From Curtobacterium sp. UCD-KPL2560 (GTDB lineage: Bacteria; Actinomycetota; Actinomycetes; Actinomycetales; Microbacteriaceae), in the NCBI RefSeq assembly GCF_001705035.1, contig NZ_MCIG01000005.1:1-64000 (forward strand): a stretch of 64,000 nt of DNA. The letters are read 5' to 3'. Position 1 is the stretch's first letter. The number at the start of each line of letters is the position of its first letter. The notes below the pieces were generated by a model. That model did not search any database and was not told where the DNA came from. It saw nothing but the letters and a program-made list of their open reading frames with translations. Made by a program: the position numbers and the translations under genes. Below are positions 1-9,825 of the stretch, piece by piece.

Positions 1-153
1 GGTCGGGCCTCCCGGCCGCGCCGAGGCACGACGCGGGTCGACGTGGCGGGGGTGGGTCGCGCCTCCAGACCGGTCGACCGGCCACGGGGCGGCGGCGACC
101 CGCCGTCGCACCGGTACCGGGCCCGGCCGACCGGACACGGACCGGGTACAGGA

Positions 154-191
154 CGGGGCCGCGCGGCGCATCAGCAGCCAGCGCGGCCCCG
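154..191 (-). terminator. Hairpin after livF
   Basis: A perfect 11-bp stem (154-164 CGGGGCCGCGC pairing with 181-191) encloses a 16-nt loop. It lies about 50 bp beyond the livF stop and is the likely end of the livHMGF transcript. There is no U-tract, which is common for GC-rich actinobacterial terminators. The rest of 1-239 holds no gene I can support. Confidence 0.55.
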
Positions 192-239
192 TCGGTGCGG
201 ATCCCGCCCCCACAGCGGTACCCGCGGGTCGACCGGGTG

Positions 240-1133
240 CTAGCGCGCCCCGTCGACGTCCTTGGCGAGCGTCCCCAGGTAGAGCTCGATGACCTTCGGG
301 TCGTCGGCGAGCTCCCGCCCGGTGCCCGAGTACGCGTTCTTCCCCTGGTCGAGCACGTACCCACGATCGCAGATCTGCAGACAGCGCCGGGCGTTCTGCT
401 CGACCATGATGATCGAGACGCCGGCCTTGTTGATGCGCCGCGTCCGGATGAAGGTCTCGTCCTGCCGCACCGGCGACAGGCCGGCGCTCGGCTCGTCGAG
501 GAGCAGCACCTTCGGGTCCATCATCAGCGCACGCGCCATCGCGACCGACTGCCGCTCACCACCGGAGAGCGAACCGGCGCGCTGGTTGCGCCGCTGGCCG
601 AGGACCGGGAACAGGTCGTAGATGACCTCGAGCCGCTCGGCGAACTTCTTCGGGCGCAGGTACAGGCCCATCTGCAGGTTCTCCTCGATGGACAGCGAGG
701 GGAAGACGTTGTTCGTCTGCGGGACGAAGCCGACGCCGGCCTGCACGAGCTTGTTCGCCTTGAGGTTCGTGATGTCCTCGCCCTGCAGCGTGACGGCGCC
801 CTCGCGGACGTTCACCAGGCCGAACAGCGCCTTGAGGAGCGTCGACTTGCCGGCACCGTTCGGGCCGATGATGCCGATGAGCTCGCCCGGGTAGCAGTCG
901 AGGTCGCAGCCGTTGAGGATGTTCACGCCCGGCAGGTAGCCGGCGACGAGGTTCTTGGCGCTGAGGACCGGTTCGCGGTCCAGGGTCGCCGTGCCGGTCG
1001 CGGTCGTCGCGCCGGTCGCGGTCGTCGCGCCGGTCGCGGTCGTCGCGCCGGTCGCGGTCGTCGCGCCGGTCGCGGTCGTCGGGTCCGGACTGGAGGCGCG
1101 GCTCGCGTCCGCTGCGTTCGGTGCGTCGGTCAT
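240..1133 (-). CDS. livF: Branched-chain amino acid ABC transporter ATP-binding protein LivF
   Basis: This is one of the two ATPases that drive import of leucine, isoleucine and valine (or a related small amide or amino acid) through LivHM. Walker A GPNGAGKST sits at about residues 90-98, the ABC signature LSGGERQ at 189-195 and Walker B VLLLDEP at 209-215. The product is 297 residues against about 235 for typical LivF. The excess is an N-terminal tail of about 50 residues built from five TTATGA hexapeptides ahead of the conserved core. The start codon overlaps the livG stop (ATGA), so the two are translationally coupled. It is the last gene of livHMGF. Substrate specificity within the family cannot be read from sequence. 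Confidence 0.93.
   Translation of the reverse strand: MTDAPNAADASRASSPDPTTATGATTATGATTATGATTATGATTATGTATLDREPVLSAKNLVAGYLPGVNILNGCDLDCYPGELIGIIGPNGAGKSTLLKALFGLVNVREGAVTLQGEDITNLKANKLVQAGVGFVPQTNNVFPSLSIEENLQMGLYLRPKKFAERLEVIYDLFPVLGQRRNQRAGSLSGGERQSVAMARALMMDPKVLLLDEPSAGLSPVRQDETFIRTRRINKAGVSIIMVEQNARRCLQICDRGYVLDQGKNAYSGTGRELADDPKVIELYLGTLAKDVDGAR
991..1080. repeat. Five 18-bp tandem repeats inside the 5' end of livF
   Basis: Five copies of an 18-bp unit (core GCCGGTCGCGGTCGTC) run head to tail in frame and encode TTATGA repeats in the LivF tail. Only the first copy differs slightly. Copies this uniform suggest recent slippage, so length may vary between strains. Confidence 0.9.
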
Positions 1134-2044
1134 CGGGTCGCCTCCTGCTCGTCCTGCTCGCGGTGGTCGGCCGCCGCGTCTTCTTCTGCGACCTCTTCGG
1201 CGAGTTCCTCGTAGGTCTCCTCGGTGAGGAGCGAGTCGTCGCCCAGGTCGGTGTCGTGGTGGGCGCCGAGGTACGCGTCGATGACGGCCTGGTCGTCCAT
1301 CACCGTGTCGGCCGGCCCCTCGGCGACGACCTTGCCCTCGGCCATGACGACGACCCAGTCCGAGATGTGCCGGACCATGTGCATGTCGTGCTCGACGAAG
1401 AGCACCGTCATGCCGTCGTCGCGCAGGGACTTGATGTGCCCGAGCAGCGACTGCGTCAGTGCCGGGTTCACGCCGGCCATCGGCTCGTCGAGCATGATCA
1501 TGCGCGGGTCGGACATGAGCGCCCGGGCCATCTCGAGGAGCTTCCGCTGACCGCCCGAGAGCGAACCGGCGTAGTCGTCCTTCTTCTCGAGGAGCTTGAA
1601 GCGGGCGAGGAGGTCCTCGGCCTTGGCCGTGATCTCCTGCTCGCGCTTCGACCAGAGCGGCTTCACGAGGGCGGCGAAGAAGTTCTCGCCCGGCTGGTCC
1701 CGCGCGCCGAGGAGCATGTTCTGCATCACGGTCAGGCGACTGAGCGCCTTCGTGAGCTGGAACGTGCGGACCATGCCCTTGTTCGCGATGTGCGTGGCGC
1801 TCGTCTTCTGCAGGGTCGCCCCGTCGAAGGTGGTCCGCGCGCCGGGGGTCGGCTTGTCGAACCCGGTGAGCAGGTTGAAGAACGTGGTCTTGCCGGCACC
1901 GTTCGGACCGATCAGGGCGGTGATGGAGCCGCGCTGGACCTCGAGGTGGTCGACGTCGACCGCGGTCATGCCGCCGAAGTGCCGGGTGACCCCGTCCACC
2001 GTCAGGATCGGGTCGGTCTTGCTGTGGGCGTACGTCTCAGACAC
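1130..2044 (-). CDS. livG: Branched-chain amino acid ABC transporter ATP-binding protein LivG
   Basis: This is the second ATPase of the Liv importer. It shows Walker A GPNGAGKTT at residues 46-54, signature LSGGQRK at 162-168, Walker B MIMLDEP at about 182-188 and the BCA_ABC family C-terminal ending (DTVMDDQAVIDAYLG). It is 304 residues, extended at the C-terminus by about 45 acidic residues (runs of Glu, Asp and Ala) beyond the usual LivG end at DAYLG. The start overlaps livM by 8 bp and the stop overlaps the livF start by 4 bp, so translation is coupled throughout. The acidic tail is unusual but low complexity, and no function can be assigned to it. Confidence 0.93.
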   Translation of the reverse strand: MSETYAHSKTDPILTVDGVTRHFGGMTAVDVDHLEVQRGSITALIGPNGAGKTTFFNLLTGFDKPTPGARTTFDGATLQKTSATHIANKGMVRTFQLTKALSRLTVMQNMLLGARDQPGENFFAALVKPLWSKREQEITAKAEDLLARFKLLEKKDDYAGSLSGGQRKLLEMARALMSDPRMIMLDEPMAGVNPALTQSLLGHIKSLRDDGMTVLFVEHDMHMVRHISDWVVVMAEGKVVAEGPADTVMDDQAVIDAYLGAHHDTDLGDDSLLTEETYEELAEEVAEEDAAADHREQDEQEATR

Positions 2045-3023
2045 TGAACGTCAGCTCCTTCTTGTTGCCGAGGAGTCCCTGTGGACGGAACACGATGAGG
2101 AGCATGAGCGCGACGCCGACGAGCACGTACGAGAACTGCTCGGCCTGCTGGGCGTTCATGATCGAGTCCGGGATGAAGTCACCCGCGAGGGTGCGGATGA
2201 ACAGGCGGACGACGAAGAACAGCACGGAGCCGAGCACCGGACCGAACACCGTCGCGGCACCGCCGAGGATGAGCGCCGTCCAGATGAAGAACGTCATCGA
2301 GCGGCCCATCGCGTCCGGCTGCACCGAGCTCGGCAGGACGTAGATCACCCCGGCGAGCGCACCGAGCGCGCCACCGAACACGAGCGCCTGCATCTTGTAC
2401 GAGTAGACGTTCTTGCCGAGGGAGCGCACGGCGTCCTCGTCCTCGCGGATGGCCTTCACCACGCGGCCCCACGGGCTGCGCATGAGCAGGAACAGCACGA
2501 GCGTGAACAGGGCGACGAGGCCCCACGCCGCGATGCGGATCCACCAGCCGTTGACGCCGTTGTTCGAGTACGTGAACCAGAGGATCGACGTGGTGCCGTC
2601 GGGCAGCGGGCTGAGCGCGTTGAACGGGTCGCGGTAGGCCGAGCCGGCGATGCCGTTCGAGCCACCGGTCGTCGTGGTGAGCAGGCTGGAGCGTCCGACC
2701 ATGCGGATGATCTCGGCGCCGGAGATCGTCACGATCGCCAGGTAGTCACCACGCAACCGCAGGGTCGGGACACCGAGGATCACCGCGAAGACGATCGCCA
2801 CGGCGAGCGCGACGAGGACGGCTACCACGAAGGGCAGTCCGTTCGTGATCGAGATCGCGAACCCGTAGGCACCGAGCAGCAGGAACGCCGCCTGGCCCAT
2901 GTTGATCAGGCCCGTGAGGCCGAAGTGCACGTTGAGGCCGATCGCCGCGAGGGCGAACGCCGCCGTGGTCGGCGCGAGGGCCTCCTGCGTCAGCGAGCTG
3001 AGCAGGTTCAGGATGTAGTCCAT
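2037..3023 (-). CDS. livM: Branched-chain amino acid ABC transporter permease LivM
   Basis: This inner-membrane permease of 328 residues forms the translocation pore with LivH. It begins with a hydrophobic segment and shows the family motif GLTGLINMGQAAF at about residues 34-46. Roughly eight to ten hydrophobic helices follow, with the cytoplasmic coupling loop RSPWGRVVKAIREDEDAVRSLG near residues 183-204. It ends FRPQGLLG as LivM proteins do. It starts 12 bp after the livH stop and overlaps livG by 8 bp. Length and motifs are normal for the family. Confidence 0.93.
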   Translation of the reverse strand: MDYILNLLSSLTQEALAPTTAAFALAAIGLNVHFGLTGLINMGQAAFLLLGAYGFAISITNGLPFVVAVLVALAVAIVFAVILGVPTLRLRGDYLAIVTISGAEIIRMVGRSSLLTTTTGGSNGIAGSAYRDPFNALSPLPDGTTSILWFTYSNNGVNGWWIRIAAWGLVALFTLVLFLLMRSPWGRVVKAIREDEDAVRSLGKNVYSYKMQALVFGGALGALAGVIYVLPSSVQPDAMGRSMTFFIWTALILGGAATVFGPVLGSVLFFVVRLFIRTLAGDFIPDSIMNAQQAEQFSYVLVGVALMLLIVFRPQGLLGNKKELTFSV

Positions 3024-3035
3024 GTCGGTGCTCCC

Positions 3036-4478
3036 TTAGCCGATGCGCTCGGCGCGGCCGAAGATGCCCTGCGGCCGGAACAGCAGGATGAGGATGAGGA
3101 TCACGAGGGCCGTGGCGTACTTGAAGTCGCCCGGCAGCACGAGGTTCGTGAGCTCGACGATGATGCCGATGATCATCGAGCCGACCAGGGCGCCGTACGC
3201 GGTGCCGAGGCCGCCGAGGGTGACGGACGCGAACATGAGCAGCAGCAGCTGGAGACCGGTCTGCCAGTTCACGCCGTTGAGCACGAGGCCGAGCATCACG
3301 CCGGACAGGCCGGCGAGGCCCGCCGCGAGCGTCCACACGAAGCGGATGACGCGGTCGACGTCGATGCCCGAGGCCGCGGCGAGCGCGGGGTTGTCCGACA
3401 CCGCGCGCGTGGCACGACCGAAGCGGGTCTTCGCGAGGAAGAGCCCGGTGCCGACGAGCACGACGAGCGCGACCGCCATCGCGACGTAGGACTGCACCGT
3501 CAGGGTGAGCCCGGCGAACGTCACCGTCTCGGGGTTGCCCTGCTGGATGCGGACGGTCGAGGCGCCGAACAGGTACTGGAAGGCGTACTGCGCGGCGATC
3601 GACAGACCGATCGTCACGATCATGAGCTGCGTCAGGCTGATCCGCTTGCGCCGCAGGGGCTTCCAGATCGCGGCGTCCTGCAGGTACCCGGTCGCGGCGC
3701 AGAGCAGCGTCACCACGATGCCGGTCAGCCAGATGTTCCACCCGAGCTGGTTCGCGAAGACGTAGGCCAGGAGCCCGCCGAGGGTGACCTGCTCGCCGTG
3801 CGAGAAGCTCGACAGGCCGGTGGTGCCGTAGATGAGCGAGAGGCCGACCGACGCCAGCGCGATGAGGAGCCCGAGGCGGATGCCGGACGCGAACTGCTGC
3901 CAGGCCCGCGCGGGCGTCACGCTCGACGTGTCGGTGTCCGTCGTCGCGCCCTTCTGGTCGGAGAGCTGGAAGATCTGCCCGACGTTGGCGTTCAGCGTGG
4001 CGTTCACCTTGCGCTCGGCGTCCGCGGCGTTCGTCAGGTACTGGCCCTTCGGCAGCGAGGACTGGTCGACGCTCACCGTGTACTGCCCGGCGGTCGTGAC
4101 GCTCACCGACCACCGACCGGTGGCGTCGGTCGTCGCGGTCTGGTCGAAGGACGCGGGTCCGGCGACCTCGACGTCGATGCCCTTCGCCGGCTTGCGCTCG
4201 GAGTCCAGGATCGTGCCGCGGATGCAGCCGTTGGTGGGGCTGACCGTGCAGGGCCCGGTGGCCGCCGTCCCGCCGGCCGGGCTGGTGCCGGCCGGGCTGC
4301 TGCTGGCGGACGGACTGCTCGTCACCGCGTCGGCTGCGGGCGACAGTGCCCAGTCGACCGCGAAGGTGGCGAGGAAGGCGAGGAAGAGCACGGCGGCGAG
4401 GACCAGGCGGCTGCGGCCTGGTGCCCCGCGGCGGAATCGGCGCATGAGCGCAGACCCCGGCGGAGTGATGGAACCCAC
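3036..4478 (-). CDS. livH: LivH-type permease fused to an N-terminal extracytoplasmic carboxypeptidase-regulatory-like domain
   Basis: The C-terminal 300 or so residues (from about 180) are a standard LivH permease with the signature YGTTGLSSFSHGEQVTLGGL and the ending FRPQGIFG. Upstream is a transmembrane or signal-anchor helix (about residues 24-42). A Ser/Pro/Ala linker follows, then a domain of about 80 residues opening GTILDSERKPAKGIDVEV and continuing TDATGRWSVSVTTAGQYTV. That is the pattern of carboxypeptidase-regulatory or Ig-like beta sandwiches. With this domain outside the membrane it may contact the binding protein or the envelope; that is inference. Total length is 480 against about 290-310 for LivH. 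The GTG start is favoured by GAGAGG eight bases upstream; ATG at 4445 is an alternative. First gene of livHMGF. Confidence 0.88.
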   Translation of the reverse strand: MGSITPPGSALMRRFRRGAPGRSRLVLAAVLFLAFLATFAVDWALSPAADAVTSSPSASSSPAGTSPAGGTAATGPCTVSPTNGCIRGTILDSERKPAKGIDVEVAGPASFDQTATTDATGRWSVSVTTAGQYTVSVDQSSLPKGQYLTNAADAERKVNATLNANVGQIFQLSDQKGATTDTDTSSVTPARAWQQFASGIRLGLLIALASVGLSLIYGTTGLSSFSHGEQVTLGGLLAYVFANQLGWNIWLTGIVVTLLCAATGYLQDAAIWKPLRRKRISLTQLMIVTIGLSIAAQYAFQYLFGASTVRIQQGNPETVTFAGLTLTVQSYVAMAVALVVLVGTGLFLAKTRFGRATRAVSDNPALAAASGIDVDRVIRFVWTLAAGLAGLSGVMLGLVLNGVNWQTGLQLLLLMFASVTLGGLGTAYGALVGSMIIGIIVELTNLVLPGDFKYATALVILILILLFRPQGIFGRAERIG

Positions 4479-6316
<1,838 letters not shown>

Positions 6317-6336
6317 CCGACCCTCCCGCTCGTCCC

Positions 6337-6388
6337 CACGTCGGCGGTTCCCCGCAGCGCCACCCCGCTGCGAGGAGCCGCCGACGTG
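6337..6388 (+). terminator. Long inverted repeat after guaB
   Basis: A 22-bp stem (6337-6358 with 6367-6388) with one wobble and one mismatch encloses an 8-nt loop, starting 20 bp after the guaB stop. It is the likely guaB terminator and separates guaB from the downstream binding-protein gene. Confidence 0.7.
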
Positions 6389-6672
6389 CTGTTCCCGGGG
6401 ACGTTCCGGCACGGCCGTCGAGGTCCGCGTCCACCGGACAGGACCGGTCCTCCCCGGCCAGCGGCGGGCCCGAGACCGTCCGGACGGACTCCTCATCAGG
6501 GGTTCCCGGGCGGCCGCTCAGATGAGTCACGGGTCTGTAACGAAACGTCCAGGGGAGGATCTCGGACACACACGCGAAACACATCGGCCCTAGTTTTCTC
6601 GGCAACCCACGCAGAGGACACTGCGCTCGACCCGATGCGGTCAGGCCTCCGCGCAGAGAAAGGGCTCCACGG
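6389..6672 (+). promoter_or_regulatory. Leader and promoter region of the Liv binding-protein gene
   Basis: This 284-bp stretch has no gene. It holds an AT-richer zone (6530-6600), including CTAGTTTTCTC around 6590, that would suit a promoter. I could not fix -35/-10 boxes with confidence. A purine-rich GAGAAAGG (about 6656-6663) ten bases before the ATG may serve as ribosome binding site. Confidence 0.3.
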
Positions 6673-8007
6673 ATGATCAGAACCACCCGTGCCACCACGG
6701 CACTGGCAGTGGCGGGAGCGGCAGCGCTCCTCCTCGCCGCGTGTTCCACCAGCGGCAGCGCCGAGTCCACGTCCTCGGCCTCGGCCGGCGGGGCGAAGAA
6801 GGACCCGGCGGCGAGCTGCAAGGCTCCCGCCACCCCGGGTACCGACGCGCTCAAGATCGGCACGATCCTGCCGCTCACGGGGACGCTCTCGTACCTCAAC
6901 CCGCCCGCGGAGTCCGGGGTCGGCCTGGCCGTCGAGGACATCAACGCCGCCGGCGGCGTGCTCGACAAGGACGTCAGCATCGACCCGGCGACCGACTCGG
7001 GTGACAGCAACGACATGACCGTGTCGAGCTCGGCCGCGACGAAGCTCGTCAACGCCAAGGTCCCGGTCGTCATCGGTGCGGAGTCGTCCAGCGTCACGCT
7101 GAACGTCATCGACCAGCTGACGAGCAGCTGCATCGTGCAGATCTCCCCGGCGAACACCGCGACCTCGCTGTCCGGCTACTCGTCGCACTACTTCCGGACC
7201 GCTCCGCCGGACTCGGTGCAGGGTTCGGCGCTCGGCCAGCTCATCACGGGTGACGGCAACGCCAAGGTCGCGTTCCTGGTCTTCAACGACACGTACGGCA
7301 CCGGCCTGCGCGACACCGTCCAGAAGGCCATCGAGTCCTCGGGCGGCCAGGTCGTCTACGGCGGCAAGGGCAAGGGCCAGGAGTTCCCGCCCGGCCAGAC
7401 GACGTTCTCGTCCGAGGTCACCGCGGCGCTCGCCACGAAGCCCGACGCGATCGTGGTCCTCGCCTTCGACGAGACGAAGTCGATCGTCCCCGAGCTCAAG
7501 TCGCAGAACGCCGACATGGCGAAGATCTACATGTCGGACGGCAACACGGCCGACTACTCGAAGGACTTCGACAAGGGCACGCTGGCGGGCGCGCAGGGCA
7601 CCATCCCCGGCGCGAGCCCGAAGGACGAGCTGAAGCAGCGTCTGTCGGACTTCTACCAGAAGACCGCCGGCAAGCCGCTCGCCGACTACTCGTACGCCGC
7701 TGAGTCCTACGACGCCACCACCCTCGCCGCGCTGGCCGCGGTCGCGGGCAAGGGCACCGACTCCGGCACCATCCAGGCCAACATGGCCAAGGTGTCCGGT
7801 GCGGACGGCGGCACCGAGTGCTCGACCTTCGCGGACTGCAAGAAGCTGCTCGACTCCGGTCAGCAGATCCACTACACCGGCCCGTCCGGCATCGGTCCGT
7901 TCGACAAGAAGAACGACCCGTCGAGCGCCTACATCGGCATCTACAAGTTCGACGGCGACAACAAGCCCGTGTACCAGAGCGCCATCCAGGGCTCGGTCTC
8001 GAAGTAA
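6673..8007 (+). CDS. Branched-chain amino acid ABC transporter substrate-binding lipoprotein (LivK/LivJ-like)
   Basis: This 444-residue extracytoplasmic binding protein begins with a lipoprotein signal peptide and a lipobox LLAAC, with Cys24 the lipidated residue. The mature part opens with the periplasmic-binding-fold type I pattern LKIGTILPLTGTLSYLNPPAESGVG and continues with GVLDKDVSI and the domain-exchange segment VPVVIGAESS. This is the Peripla_BP_6/LivJK class. It presumably delivers substrate to LivHMGF, whose genes lie about 2.2 kb away on the other strand beyond guaB. Four internal Cys residues after the lipobox may form disulfides. The ligand may be an amino acid or a short-chain amide or urea, which sequence alone does not tell. 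Confidence 0.88.
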   Translation: MIRTTRATTALAVAGAAALLLAACSTSGSAESTSSASAGGAKKDPAASCKAPATPGTDALKIGTILPLTGTLSYLNPPAESGVGLAVEDINAAGGVLDKDVSIDPATDSGDSNDMTVSSSAATKLVNAKVPVVIGAESSSVTLNVIDQLTSSCIVQISPANTATSLSGYSSHYFRTAPPDSVQGSALGQLITGDGNAKVAFLVFNDTYGTGLRDTVQKAIESSGGQVVYGGKGKGQEFPPGQTTFSSEVTAALATKPDAIVVLAFDETKSIVPELKSQNADMAKIYMSDGNTADYSKDFDKGTLAGAQGTIPGASPKDELKQRLSDFYQKTAGKPLADYSYAAESYDATTLAALAAVAGKGTDSGTIQANMAKVSGADGGTECSTFADCKKLLDSGQQIHYTGPSGIGPFDKKNDPSSAYIGIYKFDGDNKPVYQSAIQGSVSK

Positions 8008-8030
8008 CCACTGCACGGCAGCGAGCACGA

Positions 8031-8061
8031 CGGTCCCCCGCGGAACTCCCGCGGGGGACCG
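8031..8061 (+). terminator. Perfect 13-bp hairpin after the binding-protein gene
   Basis: A stem of 13 bp (8031-8043 CGGTCCCCCGCGG with 8049-8061) encloses loop AACTC, 23 bp after the stop. It is a strong factor-independent-type hairpin without a clear U-run. Confidence 0.8.
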
Positions 8062-8185
8062 TCGCGTTCGCGGGGGTCGTCGCGTGCGCCGGGAGCGCTG
8101 TCACGCGCACGGGGCCGGGCCGCGTGCACCGAGCACCGTCGCGGGAAGACCCGGATGACCGGCCGGGAGGCGCGCCCCGCCCCCG

Positions 8186-9148
8186 TCAGGCCGGCTCGAC
8201 CACCGCGGGTGCGAGCGCCCGGCGCCGCGCTGCCCGAGCGGCCACGAAGCCGTCGACGGTGAGCACCACGAGCGCGACCCACACGATCCCGAAGCCGATC
8301 CACCGTGCGGGCGGCATCGCCTCGTGCTGCACGACCACGCCGACCAGGAGCTGCATCACGGGCGCCAGGTACTGCGTCAACCCGAGCGTGGACAGGCTCA
8401 CCCGCCGGGCCGAGGACGCGAAGAGCAGCAGGGGCACCGCGGTCGCCGGGCCGGTCAGCACCGTGACGACGGTGTGCCCCCAGCCCTCGCTCGCGACGGT
8501 CAGCCCGCCGCCGAGCCCGGTCACCCCGAGCACCACGAGCGTCCCGACCGCGATCGGCAGCAGCCACACCGTCTCGAGGGTCAGCCCGCTCAGTGCGTCC
8601 ACCGTCCCGCCGACGCGCTTCTTCACCAGGCCGTACAGCCCGAACGAGAACGCGAGCACGAGCGAGATCCAGGGCACGTGCCCGTAGCCGATCGCGATGA
8701 CGACGACCGCGACGACGCTGATGCCGACCGCGGTCCACTGCGCCGCACGCAGGCGTTCCCGCAGCACGACGACGCCGAGGGCGATCGTGACGAGCGGGTT
8801 GATGAAGTAGCCGAGCGCGGCCTCGACCGTGTGCCCGGTCGTCGTGGCCGCGACGTACACCGTCCAGTTCACCAGGATGAGCACCGCGGCGAGCCCCATC
8901 ACGAGCATCACGCGACGCCGGGCGAGCAGGGAGCGGGTGCGCAGCCACGAGCGGGTGACCGCGATGGCGACGACGCAGAACAGCAGCCCGAAGACGATCC
9001 GCCACGCGACGATCTCGAACGCGCCGGCCGGGGCCATCGCCGCGAACAGCAGCGGCATGAGCCCCCAGAGCCCGTACGCGACGATCGCCTGCACGACCCC
9101 GACGGTCGCCTCGCTGCGGGCCGGTCGGGCGGACGTCGGTTCACTCAC
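8186..9148 (-). CDS. rarD: RarD-type EamA family transporter
   Basis: This 320-residue drug/metabolite-transporter-superfamily permease has about ten hydrophobic helices in two EamA repeats. It shows the RarD hallmarks YGLWGLMPLLF near residue 31, a middle region NWTVYVAATTTGHTVEAALGYFINPL, and the C-terminal GLTQYLAPVMQLL and FGIVWVALV. RarD is named from a chloramphenicol-sensitivity locus and its natural substrate is unclear. The GTG start lies 6 nt after a TAGGAT -10 box on the minus strand (9155-9160), consistent with a leaderless transcript. It converges with the Liv binding-protein gene. Confidence 0.88.
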   Translation of the reverse strand: MSEPTSARPARSEATVGVVQAIVAYGLWGLMPLLFAAMAPAGAFEIVAWRIVFGLLFCVVAIAVTRSWLRTRSLLARRRVMLVMGLAAVLILVNWTVYVAATTTGHTVEAALGYFINPLVTIALGVVVLRERLRAAQWTAVGISVVAVVVIAIGYGHVPWISLVLAFSFGLYGLVKKRVGGTVDALSGLTLETVWLLPIAVGTLVVLGVTGLGGGLTVASEGWGHTVVTVLTGPATAVPLLLFASSARRVSLSTLGLTQYLAPVMQLLVGVVVQHEAMPPARWIGFGIVWVALVVLTVDGFVAARAARRRALAPAVVEPA

Positions 9149-9154
9149 GGAACC

Positions 9155-9160
9155 ATCCTA
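9155..9160 (-). promoter_or_regulatory. -10 box (TAGGAT) of rarD, leaderless configuration
   Basis: TAGGAT on the minus strand ends 6 nt before the GTG start codon, so transcription would begin at or near the start codon. The -35 is not obvious. Confidence 0.5.
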
Positions 9161-9164
9161 GGAA

Positions 9165-9260
9165 GCCGGACCGACGCGGCGGACGGACACCGCGCCTCCC
9201 GGCCGACGAGCCCCGGGACGCGACGCGACACGGCGGACCGGCGCCGCGCCTCCCGGCCGA
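9165..9260. repeat. Two tandem copies of the dispersed GCGCCTCCCGGCC element
   Basis: CCGCGCCTCCCGGCC occurs at 9190-9204 and again at 9244-9258, each preceded by a CGACxCGGCGGAC segment and followed by GACxAG. The unit is therefore about 54 bp, tandemly duplicated. It belongs to the same sequence family seen at about 24.0, 27.8, 32.7, 39.3, 44.7 and 58.0 kb. It lies between rarD and the groES terminator. Confidence 0.7.
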
Positions 9261-9314
9261 CCAGCGCCCGCGCCGCGACCGGCACTCTACCTGCGTGCGC
9301 CCCCGGGAACGCGA

Positions 9315-9349
9315 GAACGCCCCGCCGGCCGGAGCCGAGCGGGGCGTTC
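9315..9349 (-). terminator. groES terminator hairpin
   Basis: An 11-bp perfect stem (9315-9325 GAACGCCCCGC with 9339-9349) with a 13-nt loop starts 19 bp beyond the groES stop. Confidence 0.7.
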
Positions 9350-9368
9350 GTCAGGTGCTGGCTGGGTG

Positions 9369-9665
9369 TCAGCGCTCGATGACCGCGAGCACGTCGCGAG
9401 CCGAGAGGACCAGCAGGTCCTCGCCCGAGTACTTGACCTCGGTGCCGCCGTACTTCGAGTAGATGACCTTGTCGCCGACGGCGACGTCGAGCGGGATGCG
9501 GTTGCCGTTGTCGTCGATGCGACCCGGTCCGACGGCGACGACCTCGCCCTCCTGGGGCTTCTCCTTCGCGGTGTCCGGGATGACCAGACCGGAAGCGGTG
9601 GTCTGCTCCGCCTCGACCTGGCGGATGACGATGCGATCCTCGAGCGGCTTGATGGTGACGGCCAC
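9369..9665 (-). CDS. groES: Co-chaperonin GroES (Hsp10)
   Basis: This 98-residue Hsp10 caps the GroEL folding chamber in the cytoplasm. It starts [20 protein letters not shown], shows the mobile loop [11 protein letters not shown] around residues 20-31, and ends with the conserved [18 protein letters not shown]. Length and motifs are standard. No groEL follows: the gene stands alone between two hairpin or operator regions, so its partner must be elsewhere. Two CIRCE operators lie upstream (9714-9740 and 9760-9786), which indicates HrcA control and heat-shock induction. Confidence 0.97.
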   Translation of the reverse strand: MAVTIKPLEDRIVIRQVEAEQTTASGLVIPDTAKEKPQEGEVVAVGPGRIDDNGNRIPLDVAVGDKVIYSKYGGTEVKYSGEDLLVLSARDVLAVIER

Positions 9666-9713
9666 GGTGACCTCTTCTTTCTCGGTACTGACTCGGTACA
9701 GATGGGAACCGGG

Positions 9714-9740
9714 TTGGCACTACGCACAGGAGAGTGCCAA
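9714..9740. promoter_or_regulatory. CIRCE operator, groES-proximal copy
   Basis: TTGGCACTA, 9 nt, GAGTGCCAA matches the HrcA-binding CIRCE consensus (TTAGCACTC-N9-GAGTGCTAA), with one imperfect pair at the inner edge. It lies about 50 bp upstream of the groES start. Confidence 0.85.
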
Positions 9741-9759
9741 CGCCAACTCTAGGGGCTGC

Positions 9760-9786
9760 CTGGCACTCGGTCAATCCGAGTGCCAG
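9760..9786. promoter_or_regulatory. CIRCE operator, distal copy (perfect)
   Basis: CTGGCACTC, 9 nt, GAGTGCCAG is a perfect 9-bp inverted repeat with the canonical CIRCE spacing. Its centre is 46 bp from the proximal copy. It ends 39 bp before the start of the divergent methyltransferase gene, so HrcA could affect both genes. Confidence 0.88.
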
Positions 9787-9825
9787 CACGTGTCGGGCCG
9801 TCCGGCGACCTGCGAGGATCGTCGG

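Noticed and set aside
43-239. Small ORF at the left window edge
   Set aside because: Arg/Gly/Pro-rich translation, no homology pattern, and a hairpin terminator of livF lies inside it.
991-1080. CRISPR-like repeats
   Set aside because: Units are contiguous 18-bp repeats without spacers and lie in frame inside livF.
6389-6672. Riboswitch upstream of the binding-protein gene
   Set aside because: No conserved riboswitch core was recognised; the leader is short and lacks paired elements I could name.
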